Source: Evernia prunastri
Taxonomy: Eukaryota > Ascomycota > Lecanoromycetes > Lecanorales > Parmeliaceae
Direction: 5' to 3'
DNA: 64,000 nt
Assembly (NCBI GenBank): GCA_003184365.1
Contig: NKYR01000042.1
Location: 186,001-250,000 of the forward strand
How positions within the stretch are numbered: position 1 is the first letter of the stretch; every line of letters starts with the position of its first letter. Below, piece after piece: positions 35,413-47,689 of the stretch. The notes beneath the pieces were generated by a model that was given only the letters and a program-made list of their open reading frames with translations, did not search any database and was not told where the DNA came from. The translations under genes and the position numbers were made by a program.

Positions 35413-36496
35413 GGTGAGCTGGGGGTGCGGGCTGTTGGAGGGGTTGCGTCTGCCGTGTAGGGTTCTGTTGTCGTGTTCTCTTATTGAGATATCTGACAGA
35501 CAAAAAAGTTCAAAGTCTTCTGGCGTACCCTCGCCTCTGGTCATCCGCAAAGGAGACTCTCAAGGCTGAAACATGACTCGGCAGGCTTCTGACACTGTGA
35601 GCGCAGTTTCAAATCTTGTAAGCTCTAGTCAGTAAATACTCCGCTGTGCGTCGAGACGCCCCATCTTCGTGCACAGTTCCTATGGACATCTTTCACACCT
35701 GATTTTTGCCCTCGAGATCAGCCCCAAGTAGATACAAGGCTTCGTTGACATCGAGTCTGCCCCAAAATCCACATAAATATAGATACACAGCCATATCGAG
35801 ACTTGTGCCGCGTTTTTAAACCACAATGTAGAATGCCTGCTCTTACCATCCATTGACTCGTCCCCGACATCGCACCGTTGCTACCGTAATGTAGAAAGCT
35901 AGACCCCTCTCACCCAACTTGAAGCCGCAGTCCGGCCAGGATTGCTGGAAAGCAGGACTCATTGATTCCAACTGGTGCGAAAAAATGGAAGAAGGAGTTG
36001 AAGCCGGACTATATACAAAGGTGGGCTGTCTCAATCTCATCTTTGATAGGTAATGCAAGACCGACCTCACCTGCGCGGCGTCGTTGATATCCGCACGATA
36101 CCAAAGCGGGTTGCGCAGCGTGAGGTAACGGTGAGCGGGAAGGATGTTCGTCGCGGGAGGAGAGGGGGTAGAGTACGTCGAGGTGGAGAGGAGAGAAGGG
36201 CAGAGCGAAGGGTGAGTGCGGGACTGCGCTAGAAGGTCTAAGAAAGCGGGGCTGAACGGTGGGCGTGGAAGTATGGAGGAGAGGTTGGTGCTCCATGCTG
36301 AGTGACTGCCCCGATGGCCTTGGATGACTGTTTAGTACTGGTGATGTTTCGAACTACCACAAATACTATCGGACGCTTTTCTGAACTGCTTTAAAGATGT
36401 GCGATTCTAAAGATGTGTGATTCTAAAGATGTGTGATTCTAAAGATGTGTGATTCTAAAGATGTGTGATTCCACAACCACTGTTTACAACCAATGC
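35413..36496. other. Intergenic region with a 16-bp tandem repeat
   Basis: No gene recognised. Separates the 3' ends of the secreted protein gene (+) and the SurE gene (-), so it is a convergent terminator region. Confidence 0.5.
36392..36471. repeat. Five tandem copies of a 16-bp unit
   Basis: Unit TAAAGATGTGTGATTC repeated five times, the first copy with one substitution (GCG for GTG). It lies 25 bp past the SurE stop codon, in its 3' untranslated region or terminator. Confidence 0.95.
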
Positions 36497-37514
36497 TCAA
36501 GGCAGACAGGAGAGAATACTCTGCAACTTCCCCAAAACCACAGCTTGCTCAGTCGCATTCGCATCCGTCTTATCGGCGGCGTTTCCCACACTAACACTAG
36601 CATAACACCCGGCCGTACCAACCACCGCGGTCTCAGTGGGCAGTCTCGTCGATCCACACGTCCGGACATCATTCGCGGTGCTGCTCGTCGCGCTGTTGAT
36701 CCGGGACAGCACGAACTTGAAGTCGGCGGGCGAGGAACAGGTGCTGCTGCCCACGGTGGGGAAATTGACGTTGAGCCAGATACCGGAGGGCAGGTAGGGC
36801 TTGCCGGACGCGGCGAGGCTTTGGGTGACGTTCGTCGAGAGGTCGGCGTAGACGGTCATGTAGGTCTGCACCGGCGCGGTGTACCCGGTCTGGGATCCCG
36901 AGGTGCCGCTGAAGGCGATGGCGGGGATGCCTTCCTTTGAAGCCTCCGTCGCGGCCCCGACGGTTCCGGATATGAGCACGGTGCTACCCAGATTCGCTGA
37001 AGTCGAGAGCTGTCAGATGAATTTTTGTTTTTTTTTCGAACCTGATAGATAAGACTCCCCTTCCCTCCCACGTTGAAACCCGCCACTGCAATATCTGGCG
37101 CGCCTCCGAAGAATTTCGGAGACAGCGTCTGGATGCCGTAGCGCATTGACGTGACCGGGTAAGAGTTTACATAGTTGAGGCGCGTGTTGGATGCATTGGT
37201 GCCTTCGGCTGGAGATCCGGTAGGACAGGTGTTGAACTCGCAGGGCTCTGTGAATGGCGTTGCGGGCGCGTCTGAGGAACCTGATCATTCCATCAAAATC
37301 GCATGTCTAGAAGATGCGGCGGGGGCGAGTGTGTACCTGTCCCCGATTCATTCTCAGCGGGTGCACTTAGGACCACCGAGTCGCCGGCGGCGGTGAGCGT
37401 GTTGTAAAACGTTCGAACATTTATTTCTGCCCAGCCATCATCATTGGAGAGTACCACGTTAGTGGCTCTCGTCGTCAATGGGAGCAGAACAAAGGATAGA
37501 GTGATGAAATGCAT
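36497..37514 (-). CDS. Secreted SurE-type 5'-nucleotidase/acid phosphatase
   Basis: Three-exon minus-strand model: 37337-37514, 37056-37280, 36497-36996; 300 residues. It starts with a signal peptide (HFITLSFVLLPLTTRA), directly followed by the metal-binding SurE motif SNDDG at residues 23-27. Further hallmarks: SAPAENESGTG, a central PDIAVAGFNVG / NLGSTVLISGTVGAATEA block around the second splice joint, and IPAIAFSG. SurE enzymes are divalent-metal-dependent phosphatases acting on nucleotides, polyphosphate or other phosphomonoesters; the secreted fungal form suggests phosphate scavenging. The second intron boundary is uncertain: a GTCTTA donor with CAG acceptor (59 bp) keeps frame and the NVG..NLG element, with three extra residues; GTGGGA..CAG is an alternative. 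Confidence 0.86.
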
Positions 37515-38526
37515 CTTATTCCGCGAGATGAAGGTGGGATTATTATCCAAAGGAACATGAGTATGAGTGTTTGTTGCCGTATATTTAAAGCAAAGGATGG
37601 CGTTCCAGGCTTCTCCATGACCATTTTCCTTGCCTCCATACGATAATACACGTGTACCTTAGACCTTCCAGATTGATGAAGTGGCCGGTGAATAGGTATC
37701 TATTTTACGTACCTTCCTCTCGTCGGAAAAGCGAGACAGGCAAGATGAGGCCCACGTGCGCGAGCGAGCGGTTGGCCGACGGACCGAGGAAATGCATACC
37801 TACCCGTAACGCCACCATGCCTGACGTCGATCATGTAGATCCTATGAGGCACAAAGCCATCTGATTTGTTCGTCGGACAATAGGATCATCATTCGGAAGG
37901 ACTACTTCCCTTGCTTCCGCTAAGCCTCCTCCAATGGAGAACAACTTGTTGTCCACATTGCGTCAGCAGCAGGAAACTTCTGATACTTCCTCAATTCCAT
38001 TCATATCCAATCAAAATTGAGATGCTTTGGATGCAATTGGTTTCGCAAAGCCATTTTAGCATGCTAGACAACTCCCTACACTTTTCGCGTTATTGACCCG
38101 CCGCCTTGGAAGCTCCTGGACTTTTGCGAACGTGAGGCATGGAGACCGTAACATGATTAGCTGGTTGGCGCACATATATAGATGTAGCAAAAATGAAACA
38201 CGTCGTCTAGACAGCCATTAGGAAATAGGAAATACGTCGCCTTGATAAGAAACGGCGTCGTCCAAGCATTCAAAGAACAGCAGCTGAATTTTATCAGTTC
38301 GAACACAGCATTCTTCAGTTGAGATCAGGGATCGATATCTACTTTGGTCATCTCGGTATAAGCACCGCTAGAAGTCCAGCTGAGCAAAAAATCCATTGTT
38401 TAGTTATCAAGAAGTTGCGGGTGAGCATGGCCTCCGTACCTTGCGCCACGTGGGATGATGGGATCAAAAATGTCGTGGCTTTTGGCATTCGGTAACCGCC
38501 CAGGCGAACGCCGTAGTATTACTCTT
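37515..38526. other. Intergenic region
   Basis: Promoter side of the SurE gene and 3' side of the HET gene. No gene recognised. Confidence 0.5.
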
Positions 38527-40640
38527 CTAACACAGGCGGATGTTCCGAATCTCACACTCTTCTTTCTCCAGTAGTGTCATGATTTCACCATCCATTAGGC
38601 CGTGAACATAGGCTTCGCCAATGACGTGATAGACACTTACGTCTTCCGTCGGGCGGAGCAAGATCGGCGTCGAGCATCCCGGGAAAATAGCGAACGCATC
38701 TCCTCTTTGCACCTCAATGCCGTCCCCCGGAGGAACATCCCGAGCACATGGAGCCCAACCGAATCTTCCGCCTGTTGTAGTCACTAACCGCCGCATTCCG
38801 GCCAGAGCTGTTCTCACCCAACCATGATGAGCTGCCCAATAGTCCAGCTCGTCTGCGCCGTCTTTCTGCATTTCGGCGGGTGAACAGTGTTCCCGCAGCT
38901 CTCGACCTCCAATGACCAAGGATGCATTGCTCTCAGACCAAAGGACCCACCTGTCATAGTGGTACAAATCTTGGACGAAGTGCTTCCAACCGAGCCTGGT
39001 GAACTGCTCCTCGGCTTCGTCCTCTGTTTGGGGCAGGTGCAGAAGGGCGCTCGAGTGGGTGACTCGCCGTCTTCGACCTGCGTAGAGTGCGATTCCCAAG
39101 TGCCAGGACGTCTCGTTATCTGAATCTCCATATACACTTTTCTTCACGCCTTCTGATTGCACAATCGCTGTGATCCCTGCCTCTGGATTGGCGCCCAGGC
39201 CGTCAACATAGTCGAATATCACTGCCTGACATTCTAAGTATCTGTCACGATACACAGGTATTGTGAAAGTCATGCCGCGATCTGCGCAGTACGGTCTCCT
39301 TTCCACCGGCACATCGGAACTTTCGGGCGTCACAACATCGTCTGGTCGACAGTCTCGACTACAGCCGCCCCAGGTCCAGTCAGGCACCCATGACGGAGCA
39401 CCTGCTGCACCCCACATGTTCGCATCTCGAAGCAGGGCGAGATCGCCATAAGTAGAAATGTACGCCATTGCCGCCATAGTCATAGTCGTTGCCGGATCAG
39501 CGGTATAGTCAGGTATGATATTTGCAGAAAGCTTAGGATCCATGATGCCGAGCACACCATACACCTTGTCCCAAGCATCCATACATTTGCAAACATTCAC
39601 CACCTCCAGCAGCCTACTGAAACTTGCGGGTTCCTTCGACCTGGACTCTTGAATCTCTGTGAGGAGCCAACAATCTTTAAAGACATGGTCGAGTTGCGGA
39701 GTGGCGGTGGTGTCGTATGTTTCGTCGCTCGGGTCAATAACGCTCTGCTGAATGTCGGCTTCGATTCCTTCATGTCTTGCCACCCACAGGTCCAAGTGGA
39801 TGACCTCGATTCCACGGCAAAATACTTGCCAGGGAATCTGTTCGGAGCCGCAAAATAGTACCGTTCTGAACCCACCCATTACTAGTTCTTGCATTACCCA
39901 CAACCTCTCCCGATAAGGGCGCAGCATCAATCGGCTCAAAGCCAGCCAGCTCCCCGGCTCATGATCATGAATGCCCTGCATGAGATTCTCCCTGACTCTC
40001 ACGCATTCCTCTTTGTTATCGTACATTTTGGCGAGCGTAACGAGGAGACGCAAGGCCTTACCACTGTCATTTGCTTCTGGGCCTAGAAATCCAAGAACAG
40101 ACCAAGCACCCGAATAGAAGGACCGCATCACCGACACCTGCTCGCTACGTTCTACATAATTGGCTTGATCTATGCATAACGCATCAACCCAAAGTTTGAA
40201 ACGTTCGGAGAACTCGCCAGTTCGGCCGAGGCAGCGTAATGCTTCGGCGAGTGTCTTTGTGACTTGGGTTTCGACCCCATTCACCAAGATAGCGGTGGTG
40301 TCATTGGGGTTTCCCCAACAATAGGAGAGCGCAGCGTAATCTCCCCATCGAAATCGATGATTTACTGCGTCTCGAGGGAAAGCGGGAGTCTGCTTCGCCG
40401 AATTGATCTCTCCGCGAGACTGAGGGCATCCGTCCACGTTGCCAACAGAGCTGAAGGGTTCAAGTGTAACGCAGTTCCGGCAGAGACGAAGTTGTGGTAA
40501 GCTAGAGTTGTGTCAGCTAGAGAATATGTACCTAGACTGCAGTTGATTTGCTGCGATGTTGGTTCTGTAGAATTTATTGTAAGAAGCCGTAGCTCTTCCT
40601 GCTCCGAGTATAGTGGCATAGACTTGTAAAGCGCTTCCAT
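38527..40640 (-). CDS. HET-domain (heterokaryon incompatibility) protein, apparent frameshift
   Basis: The main frame (38527-40437) encodes the three HET signatures: YAALSYCWGNPND, KLWVDALCIDQANYVERSEQ and RLWVMQELVMGG, followed by a long C-terminal region with PSWVPDW and a closing Cys-rich end. HET domains are TIR-like death-effector domains controlling self/non-self recognition between mycelia. The natural N-terminus (ATG at 40640: EELRLLTINS, FVSAGTALHLNPSALLATW, LSLAERS) lies in another frame that ends at 40362. The two frames must be joined by a 1-2 nt shift between about 40380 and 40420; no room exists for a normal intron there. Either the allele is inactive or the assembly has an indel. 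HET genes are highly polymorphic and often inactive in some strains, which makes real loss plausible. Confidence 0.82.
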
Positions 40641-40700
40641 ATCAGCAAACTTTGAAACAATAATGATCGGCCCTGAGATGGAGAAAATTACTCCATCTTA

Positions 40701-40768
40701 TTAGGTTGAGAAGCTTATCAAGAGACCTACCTTGTTAGGCTGGGAACCTTATCAAGAGACCCACCTTG
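40701..40768. repeat. 34-bp imperfect direct duplication
   Basis: Two adjacent 34-bp copies beginning TTAGG and ending CACCTTG/CTACCTTG differ at four positions, mostly transitions. Located 60-130 bp upstream of the HET start codon. Confidence 0.85.
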
Positions 40769-40812
40769 ACTGGCTTGAGGTGAGGTGTGGGTAAAGTGAC
40801 AAACGAACTACG

Positions 40813-40868
40813 GTGTGGGTGAAGAGGTGTGGGAGAAGAGGTGTGGGAGAAGAGGTGTGGGTGAAGAG
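40813..40868. repeat. 14-bp minisatellite, four copies
   Basis: Unit GTGTGGGAGAAGAG (copies 1 and 4 carry GTGTGGGTGAAGAG). Confidence 0.9.
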
Positions 40869-43800
40869 ATATGCTATTGCGGGACATTGTAGTGGACCTG
40901 GCCAGTTGGTTTTTGTCGGCATAGGCCCTACGCTTCGGAAAGGTGTGTGTGGGGTGGCATCTGAGGGGTCCCTCCCATCCCACCCCTCCGTATGCCGTAC
41001 GACCTCGGCATGGCCGCGGCGATTTCAGACCAAGCTTCATAGCTTATCCATGTTCGACGATCACGATTCAATTTCTTCATCCGAAATGATTTCATGATCT
41101 TCGACAACAGCGCTCAAACCCCACGAGAACGTCGTTCCAGCGGCCTCCTGAAGCTAGCGATGAGTTCAGTCAGCAGCTACAAATCAGCACATCCACCTTG
41201 AGCTTAACGGGCACCGATAAGCGCATTGCCAACGATGGCTACCACCTGTCAGCCAAACGAGATACCCGTCATCAGCTTCAGACCGCCCATTAGATGGTTC
41301 TGCCCGCCATGTAATCCTAGCAAGGGTCTTTGGCGGCAATATTGCTACCGCAGGGTGAGGAGGGGGAAGCAGCAGCCGTCGTGAGATAGTCCGATGTTGA
41401 GCTCTTATCGTATCATTGATGCAGGGCTGGTGATGTTGGAAATGATTGGTTTTCGAAGGCAAACTGCACCAATTGCTGAGTTAAACCACTACCAGTGCAA
41501 CTCGTAGCGAAGCAGTCTTGATAGCTGATACAAAAAAATCCGTGATGCAAAGTGCCAAAGCGCTAACCCAAAGGGGACGCCAAGCTCATAGCCCTAACCC
41601 TAAAAACCTTGTTATAGAGCCTCAATGATCATAAAAAACCCTGGCCTCAACAAAATTGCTTCACTTTTAATTGAATCAATTTGTCTGAAGTTAGAACTGC
41701 ATCAAGTACCAGCCGGTAGACCTCAAACTGCACCAACCATCTAGATAAACCAACGGTTCCACTGGTAGTGGACCAATTAATTGGCGCACTATCGCCAGCC
41801 CTGCATTGATGGGGCTTTGGGCTTTGAGATGACCGGTAGGACACCTGAGTAGTGTATGGACCGGGAAAATAAAGGGGAAAGGAAGATGGGGGGAGACGAG
41901 GGAAAGCGAAAGTGAAAGGAAAGAGATTAGGACAGTGACATTATCGGTCAATGTTGATATCAAAAACCATGTACAGATCCGATATTTCAACCTCGAAAAG
42001 GGAGAAGAACGATGACTTTCAGCCAAAGCCGAAGAGAAGAATAATTACCAGCACTCCATCAGCCCGCTCTTCCTCCCTAATCGCCCCATTTTGTGCAGCG
42101 TACTCTCCCAAGCCATCATTTCTACTCTTGCTATCAGCCCAATCGCGCCTCAGAAGGAGTCGCGCTCGATATTTACGTATGATTTCTCATGCGCGCGGGA
42201 TTTTAAGCAGCAGCCTCCCGGGCTGACGAGATGGCGCGCAGTCAATACCGAAGGATGTTAGAGTGCACCTAAATGACCAGTAGTTTCAGCGAAAAGTCCA
42301 GTCGGGGTTGATCGGAAGGCGAAATGATGAGGCCGATAGAGGCCTTGAAATTGCCGAGAGTCATTCCCAGTCGACCAGAACGCTGAGCTCGAGTCGTCCT
42401 CGACCACGGGGAAAGTGTACGGGAAGTGGCAAACGAAAATGAAACCATGCACCTTTAGCTTGAGGGCTCGCTGAAGTGATCGTGTAATCGGAGCAAATCA
42501 AGGAAGAGGAATACATTCGGGTTTGGGCAACATTGGAGCTAATGATAGTGAGCAGGAACTAGTTTCGTCTGAGGTTGGCACAATGCTTGTGAGCTGTGTT
42601 CATATGTCAAAAATGGATACCAAGGTCCTTCCGATTCAGCTCTCCAGCGCAGCGAGAGACCGCCGATGAGCCTTTACTCTCGACATCAGAAGCCGCATGC
42701 TCAGGGAACGAAGCTTGAGTCGATGGCATCCAGTTTTCCGAGGGAGATCCCACATTTTTCGATACCTCCCACAGTCCTCGGTGTGCCCCGAACGCTAGCA
42801 TGCATTGAGCGAAGAATTGTGGCCCAGAGCGGCGTCTAGACAATTCTTTCCACCCTCAATCCTCGGAACTCGGCAGAAGCATAGCGAAGGTAGAAATAGC
42901 ATAAGGGCTGAGGAATAGCCAATGTGTTTGGAGTGCTCAATCCTTTTTCGTTCGCGGCTTTGCATCTTGCCTCGGGTAAGAGACCATACGAATCTGCCAG
43001 GCTCGTGAAGGTTTCCCCCAGGATGTCATTATGCTTGTCGTCGTCCTGTCCCGCTTTCTGTTAAATTGGTTTTTTTATGCTCTCTGGTTCCAAATTTTGA
43101 GTTTCCCCCTGCCGAAAGTTGTTCGCGGGTCAAAGAAGCGGAGAAGATATGGTTTGGATGCGCCTACTATGAGCTTTACTCTTAGAAGTACTCTCAGCTT
43201 GACCGGTAGAGAAGAAGTTTGCCATCTCGTTGATCGCATGAATGTTTTAGCAGCATCCGTTAGAAAGGTGGCAGAGGCTACCCAAGGGCTTTCTGCTCCT
43301 TGTCGACCGTTCGTTTAAGGCGTCATCCACCAACCTACCTACGAAGGCTATGGACGTCGCACGTACCCCTGGGCCAGTTGACAGCATACTCAGTCCCTCT
43401 TCTCTCTCCCTCATCTGATAGACTCAGAGGCCAAACGACCTGTCTCGGCACTTTGATCCTTTCAGCTTCCATCCACTATCGATGACTGGCATGATTAGTC
43501 ATTGACAGTAAATCCGCAATCTAAGCCTCCCATCCATCCCTATCATATCCGCAAACGCTTTTTCAACGCACGTAGTGATTTTGGTCTAGCGGGCGCGTCC
43601 CATCCTAACGTTCATGGGTCGTGTGCCCTTTGATCCAGACCAGGGTAAAGTAAATCACCTCGAGAAACAATCATCGCCGCTATTCTTCTCGATCAAGGCC
43701 CGGCAGTAACCGAACGTTATTTAAACTTCCTCCGTCCTGTCACAGACCTAACGCGGCTTGTTCTGCGGAACGCTATGGATCCGGACAGAGCTTTTCCGGC

Positions 43801-44027
43801 ATGACGAGACCAGCAGGAACAGATCGAAACTTGTTTTAACCTTGCATGTGTTTGCAGAGACCACTGCATGTTTGAAATCTGGAAGGTAGATCTCGCGGGC
43901 TGCAAAAGGCCTTGTGGTCATCTGAAATCTCCTGCATACCACATAGCCTTAGATAGTGTCCTGGAAAGACAGAGGTATCTGGCGGACACACAGATTTCCC
44001 AGATAACTTCCACTCCACGGTCCTCGG

Positions 44028-46033
44028 TCATGATCCAAACTCCTCCACATGGAGATGAATACCCTGCGCACCGGTGCCTTTATGAACAGCCCGTTCGTCT
44101 GACAATGTAGCTACACAATTCCGCACTGTGGAGGTCAAACTCTTGCCCCCACATGTCACGACAGAGGTTTCTCCTGCCGACGCCTCAACCGGTTCCCGCA
44201 CAAAATTTGCAAGGCTCGGTCTGCCCAATACATAGTGGATTGAGTGGCCTTTTTCAGTGCGAGGTTCGTGGCGGCCTTCGTTGGATCGGATCCCCACATT
44301 TTGCTCCTCTTCTTCTATCGGCCCTTCCAATTTGGAATTGACAACGGCCTTATCGAGGCTGGAAAAAGATCGGTCCGTCATGAAAGAGCTGGACGTCGAC
44401 AGGCTTCCGACTTCCATTGCGGCGTCGTCTTCAGTGATGGGCTCTGCCTGTTTACCTGTAATGGCAACCATAATATGCAATGAGATTTCTGAAGACCTAG
44501 GATGGGACGCTGCGGCTCGCAACCGTGAGAGGTAGCCGTCGAGGTGCGATTTGTGCCGAACCAGTAGCAAGCACTCAATCCTCGTAACGCAGCAAGGGTC
44601 GTTGAGAACCGACTCAAGAATTGGAACAGTAAAAGAAGCCCCGGTGGATGCAGAAATGAGAACGAGAGTCTCATAAGTGTTCCAGGTGGGAAGATTGCCG
44701 AAAGGACCTGTTAGGAACGCTGTCACCCTAGTTGAGGAGATGGCTCGTTGATGTAGCTTTCGTGTGAAGCCAGAGCGAGCACGGATGATCAATTGCACTT
44801 TGTCAAGGCTTCTTTCGCGCTTTTCATCGGCTATATTCGCGATTGTGAAAGGGTGTGATTCCAGTGGTCCCAGGGTTGGACACCACAAGAGAACGTGCTG
44901 TCCAGCCTTCCAAGAAAACCCAGCACCATGTACAGTCACTACGGTTATTTCTCCTGCCAACGCCTGCAGTTCCGCGGAGTGACCTAGTCGACGGCCAGCG
45001 ATCAAATTGTTCTTCCGAATTCTGACATTCTGGCAGACTAAGACACAGAAGCGGTAGACCCGACCTGAGAGTACGAAAGCCACAGCCATCCAGACGTTGT
45101 ACGATGCGTACGTAGGCACGTGGGCATGCAACAGCCACAGGAAAATGCCAGCTGAGACGAGATGTTGAAGGACGAAGAACTCGTAGCACAGACGCCGGAG
45201 AGGGATAAGGGAGCTGATCGTAGTCCAGGCTAACACTGCCCAAAGTCCAAGGCCGTACTTGACCATCGGCATCATCTCCAACTCGATACGAACAAAATCG
45301 GCTCGAACCCATTCACTTAAGAAAAACGAGCCGTGAATAGTGATTGTCACAAAGAGTGTCCTGGAAGCCCATCTATGAAGCCAGTTCACATCAAAATAAG
45401 AGGACCCGATGAAGAAGCTGGCAATGTTGACCTTGCCAGCCAGGAGATAGATAAAAGGGACCTGTGTGACAGACACCCATGCCGCCCTAAACCCTATGCG
45501 CTCCCAGTAATATGCATCGTGGACAATGGACCCGGTGGTCAGGAATAGGGTGATGATAATCCAGTATATGAGTATGACCAGCGACGGCCCCAAAGGCGGA
45601 GGACTCAACCACACCCAGCCTGGCCGGGTGAAGTGGACCACTTGAGGATAGGATGCTTCTCTGAAGATTGCGAGTGTCGTGGCATACGCTTGGGATGCAA
45701 TATTGCGAGGTCTCGTCGGGTGAGAAAGGGAAAGCGCACGCAATGACCGTTCACTTGAAGAGAGCCCAAATCAGCATTACTTCCCCTGGCCGTCGCGAGT
45801 GGGCTAGAGATTGCAGTCTGTCGGGTAGGGAAAGGTACTGACCGCGACCAAGATTCGATGGCTCCAAGACTCTTCAGAAGCAATGCAGAGGCGAAGAAGA
45901 CGGCGACGAGGTACCAGTAGGTGTGAGCCAGCATCTGATTGACGGGTCGGAACATTCCATCTGAGCCCATATCCATGCCCATATCCTCCATACCGGACAT
46001 GCCATCTAAACTAGACATAGATGATGAGTCCAT
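44028..46033 (-). CDS. Ferric/cupric reductase transmembrane protein (FRE family) with Met-rich N-terminus
   Basis: Two exons, 45843-46033 and 44028-45753, with GTCAGT donor; 638 residues. A ferric reductase: membrane core with two heme-ligand His pairs, His190/His204 and His261/His275 (both spaced by 14), an FAD-binding HPFT at 364-367, a degenerate NAD(P)H site (SASTGASFTVPIL, about 430-443) and a short C-terminal Cys-Gly-Gly element before the end. It moves electrons from cytosolic NADPH to reduce Cu(II) or Fe(III) outside. The start at 46033 gives an extracellular N-terminus with eleven Met in the first 27 residues (MSGM, MEDMGMDMG), like the Mets motifs of Ctr transporters. It shares a divergent promoter with a Ctr gene, so cupric reduction for copper import is the likely job. 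A GTG/TTG-extended start upstream is not credible. Confidence 0.9.
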
Positions 46034-47063
46034 ATTCTCCGTCTCGATACTTGTGCCGTGTGGATTAGATAGAACCTGAGGTAAACGATGGAGGAAAGTG
46101 AAGATAAACCAAGAAAAGTATATCAATACTTTGCGTCAGATGCTTATGATGACCTTTGCTATATTGTGACGCCCTTTGCCGAGGACAATGCAAGGAAACG
46201 GGTCCAGACTTTGTGAGGTTCGACCCTCGCGTTTTTGCCAACTGGCACATGTGCAGTAAGTGAATACATTGTTAGCGTGGTATTTTTAAAGGTTCGGTAA
46301 CGGGTGTGTGTAACGGTGGTAATCTTAGGAAGACGCCGACGGGTTAACACTAGCTTCATGCCAACGCCCTGCAGAAACTTGCTCAAACCCACGCAAATAA
46401 TCCGTCAAGTCTCCGTCAATACCCACGTTCTAATGCAACGTGGGGTAAAGGTATCCGCCATCAGGAGTTGGAGCAATGTTCACACACTCCAAGTAAACAT
46501 GCGACCGAGGCGGACCGACTCTTTACCAGGGGTATACATTGCCACATCCGTCTTTGATGTTCGCTCCGCTTCAACTTTAGCCAATCATTCAAAAACGGGC
46601 CATCCTTTTCAAAGCCTTGACCTCACCGGCGCCAAGGTGGATAATCCTTTTCTTTTACTGGCTTTACTTCCGAAAACCTTCTCAAACTCTCTCACGTCTG
46701 ACCGTCTATGCATGGCGCTTGTCCACATCTGTATGATGATAAGCTGGGAAACACAGAGCGAGTGATCAATCTCCTCGGCTTCTTCGTCATGCTTAGTCCC
46801 GAAGACGTTGTAGGTAGATCTGACACATGCAACTAGATATCGCCGAATCTCATCTCACGCCGTAGCCTTGGCAGCCGCCTCGTTTCCCGCACGTGAAACT
46901 CTGTTTTTGAGGTACCTTACGTGTATTGCCTTTCCTTTTCCACCATGCGCCTTTCACGCGCCTTCAAAAAACTTCTGATAAATATCAAAGATCCATTTCG
47001 ATCAATCTCCTGTCTCATTATACCCCAGGTCTCCAAGATCATCGATTCGTTCACACCGACACA
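46034..47063. promoter_or_regulatory. Divergent promoter of reductase and Ctr genes
   Basis: 1.03 kb between divergent start codons, no gene inside. It contains one copy of the copper-island motif at 46375-46387, 342 bp from the reductase ATG and about 680 bp from the Ctr ATG. Confidence 0.7.
46375..46387 (-). promoter_or_regulatory. Copper-island motif TTTGAGCAAGTTT
   Basis: On the minus strand it reads TTTGAGCAAGTTT. Core GAGCAAG is one base from the GAGCAAA (TTTGCTC) copper-response core bound by Mac1/Cuf1-type activators under copper starvation. Shared with four other intergenic sites in this island. Confidence 0.65.
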
Positions 47064-47689
47064 ATGGATATGACTTCCTCGTCTTCAGCATCGATGCCCA
47101 TGTCCTCAACTTCCAACACCGTGTCCATGGCCAACATGGAAATCGTTTTCTACACCTCTACCACTACCCCGCTCTATTCCACCTCCTGGGCACCCTCCAA
47201 CACGGGGCAATATGCCGGAACATGTATCTTCCTCATTATTCTCGCCACCATTTTCAGATGCTTGTTCGCAATGAGAGCGATCCAAGAGCGGCGATGGCAG
47301 CTGATGGAATCAAGGCGCCGATATGTCATTGCGGGAGCAGAGGAGAAAGACAACGACGATAGGTCGAGTGCGGATGAGTCGAAGATGAGCGCTTCCAAAG
47401 AGAAAAGCATCGAGAGGATCATGGCTGTACCGAAAAGGAACGTTTCGGGCGTTCGGCCGTGGAGGACTACGCAGGATGTGCCGCGAGCATGCTTGGATGT
47501 GGTAATTGCCGGGGTTGGGTATCTGCTGTAGGTTTGATCTCGGACTCCTCCTCACTGCGATACTGCTGATTATGATTCAGGATGGTGGCGGTAATGAGCC
47601 TGAATGTGGGGTACTTTATGTCAGTCCTTGGCGGCACATTTCTGGGCAACCTAGTTGCTGGCAGATTTGCGGCGCCAACAGGCCTCTGA
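47064..47689 (+). CDS. Ctr-family copper transporter (high-affinity type)
   Basis: Exons 47064-47527 and 47581-47689 (GTAGGT..TTCAG, 53-bp intron); 190 residues. The extracellular N-terminus is Met/Ser-rich (MDMTSSSSASMPM, then MANMEI). Three membrane helices: about 50-72, and two near the C-terminus starting at about 143. Helix 2 bears the essential MxxxM motif as Met156 and Met160 (MVAVM), and helix 3 the packing GxxxG as Gly173-Gly177 (GGTFLG), both invariant in Ctr trimers that pass Cu(I). A charged cytosolic loop rich in Glu, Asp and Lys lies between helix 1 and 2. It is the partner of the divergent reductase. Splicing is essential: without it the frame stops before MxxxM. Confidence 0.93.

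Larger units (their letters stand above)
40641..44027. other. Gene-poor region with small tandem repeats
   Basis: No gene supported over 3.4 kb. Contains a 34-bp imperfect tandem duplication (40701-40768) and a 14-bp minisatellite (40813-40868) upstream of the HET gene, and AT-rich DNA beyond. Frames at 42258-42452, 43031-43318 and others lack domains. Confidence 0.45.

Noticed and set aside
41585..41612. CCCTAACCCTAA telomere-like string
   Set aside because: Only about two units; interior position and no array.
46195..46240. tRNA-like GGTTCGACCC B-box
   Set aside because: The flanks do not form a T-arm or acceptor stem.
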